From Spirulinaceae cyanobacterium SM2_1_0 (GTDB lineage Bacteria > Cyanobacteriota > Cyanobacteriia > Cyanobacteriales > Spirulinaceae), in assembly GCA_012031265.1 (NCBI GenBank), contig JAAUTY010000021.1, forward strand, positions 1 through 64,000: a stretch of 64,000 bases of DNA. Direction: 5' to 3'. Made by a program: the position numbers and the translations under genes. Below the pieces are notes generated by a model, which did not search any database, was not told the DNA's origin, and saw only the letters and a list, made by a program, of their open reading frames with translations. Shown here piece by piece: positions 52,868-60,437 of this stretch. Each line of letters opens with the position of its first letter. Positions within the stretch are counted from its first letter, which is position 1.

Positions 52868-53624
52868 AACCGCAACCGAGCGTCGCTTGCAACCAAGCGA
52901 TCGCGCCCTCAACTTCAGCAACCCGCTCACCCGGCGGCAACGGCGGACGCTGCACCATCACCACCGGCAGGCCCAGCTCGCGCGCGGCGATTAACTTGGC
53001 AACGGTTGCTTCACCACCACTATTTTTGCTGACGATCGCTTCAATGCGATGACTTTGCAAGAGCGATCGCTCGGCTGCGAGGGTGAACGGCCCGCGCTGG
53101 AGCAGGAGCTGACCCGGCGGTTGCGGTTGCTCTGGCGGCGGCGGCTCGATGGCGCGCATCAGAAACCAGAGCTGGCGGAGGTGAGCAAAGGCGGCGAGTT
53201 CTTGCCGACCGATGCTCAGAAAAATCCGCGTCGCTAATCCCGGCAACAGGGCGGCGGCAGTAGCGTGGCTATCGGCCGCGAGCCAGCGATCGCCCGTCAC
53301 CGGCTGCCAGGCTGGACGCACCAGTTGTAAGTGCGGAATTCCCGTTTTAGCCGCCGCCGTCGCGGCATGGTGCGAGATTTGAGCCGCAAAGGGATGGGTC
53401 GCATCGATGAGGGCAGCAATCTGCTGCGTTTGCAGATATGCCACTAACCCGGCCACACCGCCAAAGCCGCCAACGCGCATCGGTATGGCTAGGGGGTTGG
53501 GCTGCTGCGTGCGACCGGCGAGCGAGGCGATCGCTTCAATCTCTGGCCGCTCAGCGAGGCGCGCCGCCAGGTGCCGCGCCTCGCCCGTCCCCCCCAAAAT
53601 CAAGACGCGTGAAGCTGTGGTCAT
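52866..53624 (-). CDS. cobK: Precorrin-6A reductase
   Basis: A 252-residue CobK that reduces the precorrin-6 macrocycle with NADPH in cobalamin synthesis. It begins VLILGGTGEARHLAARLAER, the glycine-rich dinucleotide motif. ALIDATHPFAAQISHHAATA is the family hallmark, and IVSKNSGGEATVAKLIAARE lies near the C-terminus. The stop codon TAG is formed by the end of the adjacent inverted-repeat element; the protein ends WLQATLGCG, close to normal length. It is convergent with cobD, 306 bases away, supporting a cobalamin gene neighbourhood. Confidence 0.92.
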   Translation of the reverse strand: MTTASRVLILGGTGEARHLAARLAERPEIEAIASLAGRTQQPNPLAIPMRVGGFGGVAGLVAYLQTQQIAALIDATHPFAAQISHHAATAAAKTGIPHLQLVRPAWQPVTGDRWLAADSHATAAALLPGLATRIFLSIGRQELAAFAHLRQLWFLMRAIEPPPPEQPQPPGQLLLQRGPFTLAAERSLLQSHRIEAIVSKNSGGEATVAKLIAARELGLPVVMVQRPPLPPGERVAEVEGAIAWLQATLGCG

Positions 53625-53996
53625 TGCCAGTCAATCATTACAATCGCCACACCAGCAGTTTCACGGGATGGCGACAAGCAGTGTAGCAGGAAAGGTGACA
53701 TTCAAAGCGGGAGTGGCTTCATTTTGCCGTCGCCTCGGTCACTCGTCATGCAACCAAACTTAACCCCCAACATAGTAACCGGTCGATAAAATATAATCAT
53801 GCTGCCGCAACCTTTCATCGTCGTCCCAGTCACCAAACGCAACACCTATAAATCCCTGGCAATACTGAGGCAGTCGTGGATTGGGTTGATGACTGAAAAC
53901 CCTGTGTCAACTCTGGCTGCTATTGGGTTTCGCTGCGTCTAACCCGACCGCAACCGAGAAGGCTCTGGCGACTTATTCATTGCGCTCGTCTTACCC
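53625..53996 (+). other. Upstream region of the ABC exporter genes
   Basis: A 372-base gap between divergent genes. TATAAT at 53792-53797 is a perfect -10 hexamer on the plus strand, but no matching -35 lies 16-18 bases upstream. No cobalamin riboswitch signature was found beside cobK. No gene is supported. Confidence 0.4.
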
Positions 53997-54758
53997 ATGA
54001 CCTATCCCTCAGAGCGGCACAGAGAATCTGGCAATTCGGTTGTGCTTTCTTCAGTATCAACGCTCTTCCAGATGCGTGGCGTGACCAAGACCTATGTGAT
54101 GGGGGAGGTGACCGTTCAGGCACTGAAGGCGGTTGATCTGGAGCTAACAGCAGGCGAATTCGTCGTCTTGCTCGGCCCCTCCGGGAGTGGCAAATCGACG
54201 CTGCTGAATATTTTGGGCGGTCTGGATGTGCCGACGAGCGGGCAAGTGATCTTCCAAGGTCAAGACCTGACGGCGGCAGGCGATCGCGTCCTGACCCGCT
54301 TCCGGCGTCAGAGCGTTGGCTTCGTTTTCCAATTTTACAACCTCATTCCCAGCCTGACCGCCCGCGAAAATGTGGCGCTGGTGACCGACATCGCCCCGCA
54401 GCCGATGCATCCCCGGGAAGCATTGGAGCGAGTGCATCTGGGTCATCGCCTCGACCACTTTCCCGCGCAACTTTCCGGAGGTGAGCAGCAGCGGGTGGCG
54501 ATCGCCCGGGCGATCGCCAAACGACCGCAAGTCCTGCTCTGCGACGAACCCACCGGCGCGCTGGATTTCCAAACCGGCAAGCTGGTGCTCGAAACCCTCG
54601 CCGAGGTCAATCACGAACTGGGCACGACCACCGCCGTGATCACCCACAACGCCGGGATTGCCGCCATGGCGGATCGCGTGCTCACGATGCGGAGCGGGGC
54701 GATCACGACCGACAAACGGAATGAGTACAAGGTATCGCCTGCCGAGTTGGAGTGGTAG
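53997..54758 (+). CDS. ABC exporter ATPase (LolD/MacB/DevA type)
   Basis: A 253-residue ATPase with Walker [15 protein letters not shown] (about residue 58), Q-loop [17 protein letters not shown], signature [17 protein letters not shown], Walker [13 protein letters not shown], and switch His in VITHNAGIA. The QFYNLIP and SGGEQQR segments are typical of ATPases that serve FtsX-like permeases. The cognate double-FtsX permease and periplasmic adaptor genes follow at 55315 and 57674, after an antisense four-helix-bundle cassette. The family N-terminus would begin around residue 24 ([10 protein letters not shown]), so a later start is possible. The cargo is unknown; lipids or glycolipids are typical. 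Confidence 0.9.
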   Translation: MTYPSERHRESGNSVVLSSVSTLFQMRGVTKTYVMGEVTVQALKAVDLELTAGEFVVLLGPSGSGKSTLLNILGGLDVPTSGQVIFQGQDLTAAGDRVLTRFRRQSVGFVFQFYNLIPSLTARENVALVTDIAPQPMHPREALERVHLGHRLDHFPAQLSGGEQQRVAIARAIAKRPQVLLCDEPTGALDFQTGKLVLETLAEVNHELGTTTAVITHNAGIAAMADRVLTMRSGAITTDKRNEYKVSPAELEW

Positions 54759-54922
54759 GGGAATTTGGTTTTGAGTTATGAGTTCTTAGTTTTGGGTTGG
54801 GAGGTTTCAGCTTTTGGTTTTGAGTTAAGGGATTTTGGTTTTGAGTTTTTGGTTGGACAATCTCTGCCCATTTAAAATCTTCTTCTTACCCAAAACTCAA
54901 TATTAAAAACTCAAAACTATTT
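54759..54922. repeat. Degenerate TTTTGAGTT repeats flanking the four-helix-bundle gene
   Basis: On the plus strand GGTTTTGAGTTATGAGTT, TTAGTTTTGGGTTGGGAGG and several TTTTGAGTT units follow the ATPase stop codon. On the other side of the cassette (about 55271-55312) the complement appears: ATAACCCAAAACCCC and AACTCAAAACTCAAAACC. The gene at 54923-55270 is thus bracketed by inverted, low-complexity repeats. Confidence 0.65.
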
Positions 54923-55270
54923 CTAAAGAGTTTCTTTTGTAGTTTTAACGATAGAGGTCAGAATGCGAATCAATTCATCAGCCCGGGCAATTTCGCTAGT
55001 TACATCTATCTCAACTAGCTGAGATTCTCTGAGTAGACGAAGCCAGTATTTAGTTTCCCTTGCCTCTTTGGAAGCAACTGACATTTTTGCCAAAAAATCC
55101 TTTCGGCTTTGACCTGCGCTTGCCTCCTCCACATTAGCCCCGATACTCGTCCCACTCCGCAGCAATTGTTTAGACAAAACATACTCCCGACGCTCCTGTA
55201 GCTTTTGGTACAAACGAATTACAGATAACGCAAACTGAAAACTCTTCCTCTGAATCAAACTCTCAGCCAT
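54923..55270 (-). CDS. Four-helix-bundle protein (23S rRNA intervening-sequence / S23 family)
   Basis: A 115-residue helical protein of the S23/IVP family: FQFALSVIRLYQKLQERREY, then LSKQLLRSGTSIGANVEEAS with the conserved Arg-Ser-Gly-Ser-Ile-Ala/Gly-Asn core, AGQSRKDFLAKMSVASKEAR and ETKYWLRLLRE. Members form homopentamers and are encoded in 23S rRNA inserts or as stray genes; the Avd protein of diversity-generating retroelements has the same fold. No reverse transcriptase is nearby. The start at 55270 (MAESLIQRKSFQ) suits the family. The gene is AT-rich compared with its neighbours and lies antisense inside the exporter operon. Confidence 0.9.
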   Translation of the reverse strand: MAESLIQRKSFQFALSVIRLYQKLQERREYVLSKQLLRSGTSIGANVEEASAGQSRKDFLAKMSVASKEARETKYWLRLLRESQLVEIDVTSEIARADELIRILTSIVKTTKETL

Positions 55271-55314
55271 AACCCAAAACCCCACTCCCCAACTCAAAAC
55301 TCAAAACCTTCCCC

Positions 55315-57681
55315 ATGCCCACCCTAAACCAGAAACTTCGCCGCGACCTGCTGCACCTAAAGGGTCAGGTGGCGGCGATCATGCTGATTGTCGTCTGCGG
55401 CATTGCCTGTCTCGTGACAATGCTGAGTGCCTATGATTCGCTGCAACTTTCGCAGCAAACCTACTATGATCGCTATCGCTTCGCCGACATCTTCGTGCAG
55501 CTCAAACGTGCCCCCGATGCCCTCGCCGCGCGCATTGCCGAAATTCCCGGCGTGCAGCAGGTGCGAACCCGTGTCGTCGTCGATGTCAACTTGGATGTCC
55601 CCAGTCTTGTCGAACCGGCGATCGGACGCTTGATCTCACTGCCGTCGTCGCCTGCGCCCGTGCTCAACGATCTCTTTATCCGCCAGGGGCACACCATCGA
55701 GCCGGGACAGCGGGATCAGGTGCTGGTGAGCGAGGCCTTTGCCCTCGCCAACGAGTTAGCCATTGGCGATACGATCGGCGCGGTGATCAATGAGCGGTGG
55801 CAGCCACTCCGCATCGTTGGCATTGCCCTGTCGCCGGAATATGTGTATGAGATCCAGGGCACCGAGCTGTTCCCTGACAATCAGCGCTTTGGCATTCTCT
55901 GGCTCGATCGCGAAGCGCTCAGTACCGCCTTTGATCTCAAGGGTGCCTTTAACGATGTGTCGCTATCGCTGACGCCGGATGCCAATCCCGACGCCGTGAT
56001 TTTTCAGCTCGATCAGCTCTTGGAACCCTATGGCGGCCTCGGCGCTTACGGCCGCGAGAGTCAGGTCTCCCATCAATTTCTCGACAATGAAATTCAGGGC
56101 TTAGCGGTCACGGCTGTGACCATGCCGACGATCTTTTTGGGCATTGCCGCCTTCCTGCTCAATCTGACCTTGAACCGTTTGGTCAGCACGCAGCGGGAGC
56201 AAATCGCCGTGCTCAAAGCCTTCGGCTACAGCAACCTGGCCGTGGGGCAGCATTACCTGCAACTAGTGCTGGTGATCATGCTCGGCGGCACTGGGGTGGG
56301 GATGGTGCTGGGAATGTGGCTGGGGCGAGCGATTACGCAGTTCTATACCCAGTTCTACCACTTCCCGTTGTTGCAATATCGTGTCGAGCCGTCGCTGTGG
56401 TTGACCGCGATCGCCGTCAGCGGTGGGGCCACGCTGCTGGGAACCTTAACCGCCGTCCGGCGGGCCGTCTCGCTGCCGCCTGCGGAAGCGATGCGCCCGG
56501 AACCGCCTGCCCAGTATCGCCCGACACTTTTGGAAAGCCTGGGTTTGCAGCGCCGATTGTCGCCCGTCGCGCAGATCATTCTTCGCAACCTCGAGCGCCG
56601 ACCTTGGCAAGCCGGTTTTGCCATCCTTGGCATTGCGGCGGCGATCGCCATCTTAGTCATCGGTCGCTACTTTGAAGACGCCACTAACACCATCGTCGAT
56701 ATGCAGTTTCGCCAGGTGCAGCGCGAGGATGTCACGCTGGTATTCAATGAACCTCTGCCGAGTCGCGCCCGCCACGAGCTGACCCAGTTGCCGGGGGTGC
56801 TGCGGAGCGAGCCATTTCGTGCCGTGCCCGTGCGCCTGCGCTTTCAACACCACGCGGAGTTGGGCAGCATCACGGGGCTGGAAGCGAATCGCGAGCTGCG
56901 CCAGCTCCTGACCCGTGATTTAGAGCCGGTCAGCTTACCCGACGCGGGCGTGATCCTGACCACCAGCCTCGCCAAAAAAATGGGGATTACGCAGGGGGAC
57001 TCACTCACGGTTGAGGTGCTGGAGGGCGATCGTCCCATCCGCATGGTTCCCGTCGCGGGCCTCGTGGATGAATTGGTGGGTCAAGGGGCCTACATGGAAA
57101 TCGGGGCACTCAATGAACTCTTGCGCGAAGGCCGCACAATTTCTGGCGCTTACCTCGCTGTGGATGCCGCCCAACTGGACGCCCTGTACGCGCAGCTCAA
57201 GGAAACGCCGGCCGTGGCGAGTGTGGCATTGCGCGATCGCCTGATCCAGGGATTTGAGGACACGGTCGGCAGCAGTCTGGTCGTCTTCACCACAGTGTTG
57301 ATTATTTTTGCCAGCATCATTGCCTTTGGCGTCGTCTACAACGTCGCCCGCATCGCCCTCTCGGAGCGCAGCCGCGAACTGGCGACGCTCCGCATCATCG
57401 GCTTCACCAAGGGCGAAATTGCCGTGATCTTGCTGGGTGAGCAGGCGCTAGTAACGATCCTGGCGATCCCCCTCGGTTGGGCAATGGGCTTCGGTCTCGC
57501 CGCGCTCACCAGTCAGGCCTTTGCGAGCAGCGAGTTGTTCCGTTTCCCGCTCGTTGTGTCCACCGCCAACTATGCCACCGCAGCCTTCGTCATTACCCTT
57601 GCCGCGCTCGGCTCTGGCGGGTTGATTCGTCGCCAGCTCAACCACCTCGATTTAATCGCCGTCTTGAAAACTCGTGAGTGA
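55315..57681 (+). CDS. ABC exporter permease with two FtsX domains
   Basis: A 788-residue inner-membrane protein. The first membrane segment (VAAIMLIVVCGIACLVTML) is followed by a large periplasmic domain (about 45-255), then a three-segment FtsX block (about 260-400) ending TAVRRAVSLPPAEAMRPEPP. A second such unit starts at about 420 (GFAILGIAAAIAILVIG), has a second periplasmic domain, and ends in VVFTTVLIIFASIIAFGVVY and SRELATLRIIGFTKGEIAVI. Two tandem FtsX units in one chain mean it may act as a monomer, unlike DevC. It pairs with the ATPase upstream and the adaptor downstream, whose start overlaps by eight bases. Confidence 0.9.
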   Translation: MPTLNQKLRRDLLHLKGQVAAIMLIVVCGIACLVTMLSAYDSLQLSQQTYYDRYRFADIFVQLKRAPDALAARIAEIPGVQQVRTRVVVDVNLDVPSLVEPAIGRLISLPSSPAPVLNDLFIRQGHTIEPGQRDQVLVSEAFALANELAIGDTIGAVINERWQPLRIVGIALSPEYVYEIQGTELFPDNQRFGILWLDREALSTAFDLKGAFNDVSLSLTPDANPDAVIFQLDQLLEPYGGLGAYGRESQVSHQFLDNEIQGLAVTAVTMPTIFLGIAAFLLNLTLNRLVSTQREQIAVLKAFGYSNLAVGQHYLQLVLVIMLGGTGVGMVLGMWLGRAITQFYTQFYHFPLLQYRVEPSLWLTAIAVSGGATLLGTLTAVRRAVSLPPAEAMRPEPPAQYRPTLLESLGLQRRLSPVAQIILRNLERRPWQAGFAILGIAAAIAILVIGRYFEDATNTIVDMQFRQVQREDVTLVFNEPLPSRARHELTQLPGVLRSEPFRAVPVRLRFQHHAELGSITGLEANRELRQLLTRDLEPVSLPDAGVILTTSLAKKMGITQGDSLTVEVLEGDRPIRMVPVAGLVDELVGQGAYMEIGALNELLREGRTISGAYLAVDAAQLDALYAQLKETPAVASVALRDRLIQGFEDTVGSSLVVFTTVLIIFASIIAFGVVYNVARIALSERSRELATLRIIGFTKGEIAVILLGEQALVTILAIPLGWAMGFGLAALTSQAFASSELFRFPLVVSTANYATAAFVITLAALGSGGLIRRQLNHLDLIAVLKTRE

Positions 57682-59116
57682 GCAAAAAACCATGCCCCAG
57701 TCTCAACCGAAGCATTCCCAGGCGATCGCGACGCCGAGTTCTCCCGATTGGGCGACGAAGAATGGTGATCGTCCGCCAACCCGCCGCCCCCGCCTGCCGC
57801 GCGGCTGGCCCTACTGGCTCGCCGGTCTGGGACTGGCTGGGTTAGTCGCCCTAGCGCTGCGACCGTCTGCCGTCCCGGTCGATCTGGGTGAGGTCGAACG
57901 CGGCACCCTCTGGGTCACGGTGGCGGCCGAGGGTCAGACGCGGGTGCGCGATCGCTTTGTGGTCGCCGCGCCGGTCGCCGGTCGCCTCGCCCGCATTGAT
58001 CTGGAGCCGGGGGATACAGTTGCGTCGGGAGAAGTGGTGGCACAGATCGACTCCCTGCCGCTGGACAGTGAAGTCAGAGCCGCGCAGGCGCGGCTGCGGG
58101 AGCTGGAGGCACAACGCGCCGGTGTGGAAACCCAGCGCCCGAAAGCGGCCGCCCTCGCCCAAGCGCAGGCAAATATTGACGCGGCGATCGCTCGTCAACG
58201 GCAAGCCGCCGCTGATGTCGAGGAAGCGACAGCAAATCTAGCCCAAGCCCGACGCGACCGCGATCGCGCCCGCACTTTGGCCGCAGCGGGTGCGCAGTCA
58301 CGTCAAGCACTAGAAGCGGCGGCACTAGCCGTCACCCAACAGGAGCAAGCCGTCCAAGCCGCGCGGCAGCGGGTTGAGGCGGAGGCGGCGAATGTGGCCG
58401 CCGCGCGCAATGCATTGACCGTCTTGCAGCGGGAGCAGGACGACCCCGACTATCTCGTCGATGTCTATGACGCGCAAATTGCCGGCGTCAGAGCCGAATT
58501 GCTCAACCTGGCTGATGAAGCCCGGCGCACCACGGTCGAAGCGCCCGCCGCCGGCCGCGTCCTCCGGGTGTTGCAAGAAAGTGCCCGCTTTGTCCAGGCT
58601 GGCGAACCATTACTAGAAATTGGCAATGCAAATCAACTGGAGCTGGTGATTGACATCCTCTCCACCGATGCCGTGCAGGTGGAACCCGGTGATTTGATCG
58701 AAATTGACCATTGGGGGGGGGAGAGCCAGCTTCAGGCGCGGGTGCGCTATGTGGAGCCAGCCGCTTTTACTGAAATTTCCGCCTTGGGAGTCGAAGAGCA
58801 GCGGGTAAATGTGATTGCCGACTTTGTTGATCCGCCCACGTCGCTCGGCGATGGCTATCGTGTCGAGGCCGAGATTGTCGTCTGGGCAGGCGACGCGGTG
58901 GTTAAAGTTCCCCAGAGCGCCCTCTTCCGCTGCGACGAACAGACCTGGTGTACCTTCGTCGTTGAGCAGGGTCGGGTACAATCTCGCCCGGTGGTGATCG
59001 GCGAGCGCAACGATTGGGAAGCGGTTGTTGAGCAGGGATTGAGCCTTGGCGAGTCAGTGGTGCTGCATCCATCGGAAGCCATCGAGTCTGGTCAGCGGGT
59101 GCGCGATCGCCAGTAA
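57674..59116 (+). CDS. Periplasmic adaptor (membrane fusion) protein of the ABC exporter
   Basis: A 480-residue HlyD/MacA-type adaptor. A single N-terminal membrane anchor (WPYWLAGLGLAGLVALAL, about 44-62) leads to a lipoyl-like domain (VAAPVAGRLARIDLEPGDTV), a long Ala/Gln/Arg-rich coiled-coil hairpin (about 130-270), a returning lipoyl half (VEAPAAGRVLRVLQESA) and a beta-barrel C-terminus (KVPQSALFRCDEQTWCTF). It would bridge the permease to an outer-membrane channel of the TolC type, absent from this window. The GTG start at 57674 overlaps the permease gene by eight bases; an ATG at 57692 is the alternative. Confidence 0.9.
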   Translation: MSEQKTMPQSQPKHSQAIATPSSPDWATKNGDRPPTRRPRLPRGWPYWLAGLGLAGLVALALRPSAVPVDLGEVERGTLWVTVAAEGQTRVRDRFVVAAPVAGRLARIDLEPGDTVASGEVVAQIDSLPLDSEVRAAQARLRELEAQRAGVETQRPKAAALAQAQANIDAAIARQRQAAADVEEATANLAQARRDRDRARTLAAAGAQSRQALEAAALAVTQQEQAVQAARQRVEAEAANVAAARNALTVLQREQDDPDYLVDVYDAQIAGVRAELLNLADEARRTTVEAPAAGRVLRVLQESARFVQAGEPLLEIGNANQLELVIDILSTDAVQVEPGDLIEIDHWGGESQLQARVRYVEPAAFTEISALGVEEQRVNVIADFVDPPTSLGDGYRVEAEIVVWAGDAVVKVPQSALFRCDEQTWCTFVVEQGRVQSRPVVIGERNDWEAVVEQGLSLGESVVLHPSEAIESGQRVRDRQ

Positions 59117-59238
59117 CACCCATTGCTGGTTCAAAAGGAGCAATGTTGAGCAGAGCAGCCAGAGGCTTATCCAGCGGGGCGGTCTTCACTGGTCAGCCGG
59201 TCGCTACAATCGCAGATCACTTCGCTGGCCCCGCCCCC

Positions 59239-59489
59239 ATGCCCAAATGGTTCAACACCGCCGACCCTTGCAAAGCCGACAGCCACTATATGCTCTCCCC
59301 CACGGAGCGCTTGCCGGAAATAGCGAGGCTGGCACTGGCTCAGGAACGGGCGGCGGGTGGCGAATACACCGTCGTCATGGTCTCATGGGGATTGAGCTAA
59401 GGGTCTGGCGAGACGGACGACCTGACCCACTCGCGGCTGGCTTGGAGCAGATTGATGCCTATCTCGCCGGTCTTGGACTCGGCTGGGGC
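59239..59489 (+). pseudogene. Remnant of an AAA-ATPase-like gene with its centre deleted
   Basis: From ATG 59239 one frame reads MPKWFNTADPCKADSHYMLS and PTERLPEI, the standard opening of a cyanobacterial AAA-like ATPase family, but then jumps to ALAQERAAGGEYTVVMVSW, skipping the segment that should carry the Walker A motif. From about 59388 a second frame gives IELRVWRDGRPDPLAAGLEQ and IDAYLAGLGLGWG, the C-terminal PD-(D/E)XK-like end of the same family. So both ends survive while the P-loop and several hundred central residues are lost. Identification rests on remembered family sequence. Confidence 0.6.
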
Positions 59490-59600
59490 GTCAAATCACG
59501 GCCATTCGCGGTTAGTTCCTGGTTGTCAGTCTGGTTGTGCAGAGACTGCCAGCATGGCAGCAGCAGCCGGCCGAGATACTTGGAGTGCCAAACGCCACGC

Positions 59601-59822
59601 TCACCGGAGCACCGCCAGCTCGCGTTGGGTTTGCTGGAGCCAGCGTTCGCGGGATTCTTGCGTGACCCAGCCATCAACGATCGCCGCCTGGAGCTGCGTA
59701 AACGATCGGGTATCGTCTAGGGTGCAGCCACTGCGTAGCAAGTTGCGAAGCTGATGCTCAGCCTCAGCGCTCAAGTGGTTTGAATGCATGGCGTGGCGGA
59801 CAATCTCGACAATGCTACCCAT
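59601..59822 (-). CDS. Small conserved cyanobacterial protein
   Basis: A 73-residue protein, MGSIVEIVRHAMHSNHLSAE and then AEHQLRNLLRSG, LQAAIVDGWVTQESRE. The pattern is a short helical protein that I recall as a common small hypothetical in cyanobacteria, often in several copies per genome; its function is unknown. It has good coding character and no membrane segment. The ATG at 59822 is preceded by a purine-rich site (AAGGAGAT on its strand). It may be associated with mobile or toxin-rich regions, but nothing here proves it. Confidence 0.7.
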   Translation of the reverse strand: MGSIVEIVRHAMHSNHLSAEAEHQLRNLLRSGCTLDDTRSFTQLQAAIVDGWVTQESRERWLQQTQRELAVLR

Positions 59823-60437
59823 GGATGATCTCCTTACTTGCAGACAGAGGTGTGAATCTAACGTCGTTCGCCTAGCCCGTGGGATTACTGATGAACGTTC
59901 TCATAAAGTTATACAGGCTGCTTAGCAACCATTTCGCATATCGCGAGCTTAAGTGTTTTCCGATGCCTGTACTGCCGCCCAAAGACAGGTTTGGGCATGT
60001 CATCCCCCTTGGGCACTCTACTTCGTTGGATCAATCACTATTGCATACATCGAGAGAGTCGTGATTCTTGCTGGCTGGAGGCAACCCCTAGTATCGTGTT
60101 GTGACGGGGGGGGCTGACAGGGTTGAGTTGCCGGGTGAGCGAGAGTATTGGCGCTAGTCAGTTCGTCGCAACCCCTTAGCCCACCGCCATTTTACTGATT
60201 TTTTTCGGTGGCACGGCGATCGCCCTTACCGGCAAGCCGCGATTTCAACCCTCCTCAGGTAGAAGGAAAGGACGGACTTGGCTCCGGCTGCCAGCTCCCA
60301 GAGCCACACGGGTTGGCTCCGCCAATTGTCGCAAAGCTGGGACATCATTCCCCCGTCGGGTCGGCGACGCTGCTCAAAATCACGCCGGTCTGTCCGAAGG
60401 ACAGATAGCGATTGCGACAATCCTCAAGGTTTGTGCC
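59823..60437. other. Gene-free stretch upstream of the PEP-CTERM membrane protein
   Basis: This 615-base gap has no convincing gene. Near 60180-60215 CCACCG and CGGTGG could pair across about 20 bases, with a T-rich loop. Around 59980-60010 CCAAAGACAGGTTTGGG could form a small hairpin. No promoter could be fixed. Confidence 0.4.

Noticed and set aside
53625-53996. A cobalamin riboswitch upstream of cobK
   Set aside because: Cobalamin genes made it plausible, but no B12-box-like conserved block is present on either strand.
54923-55270. A diversity-generating retroelement, suggested by the Avd-like fold of the four-helix-bundle protein
   Set aside because: No reverse transcriptase, template/variable repeat pair or variable target gene lies nearby.
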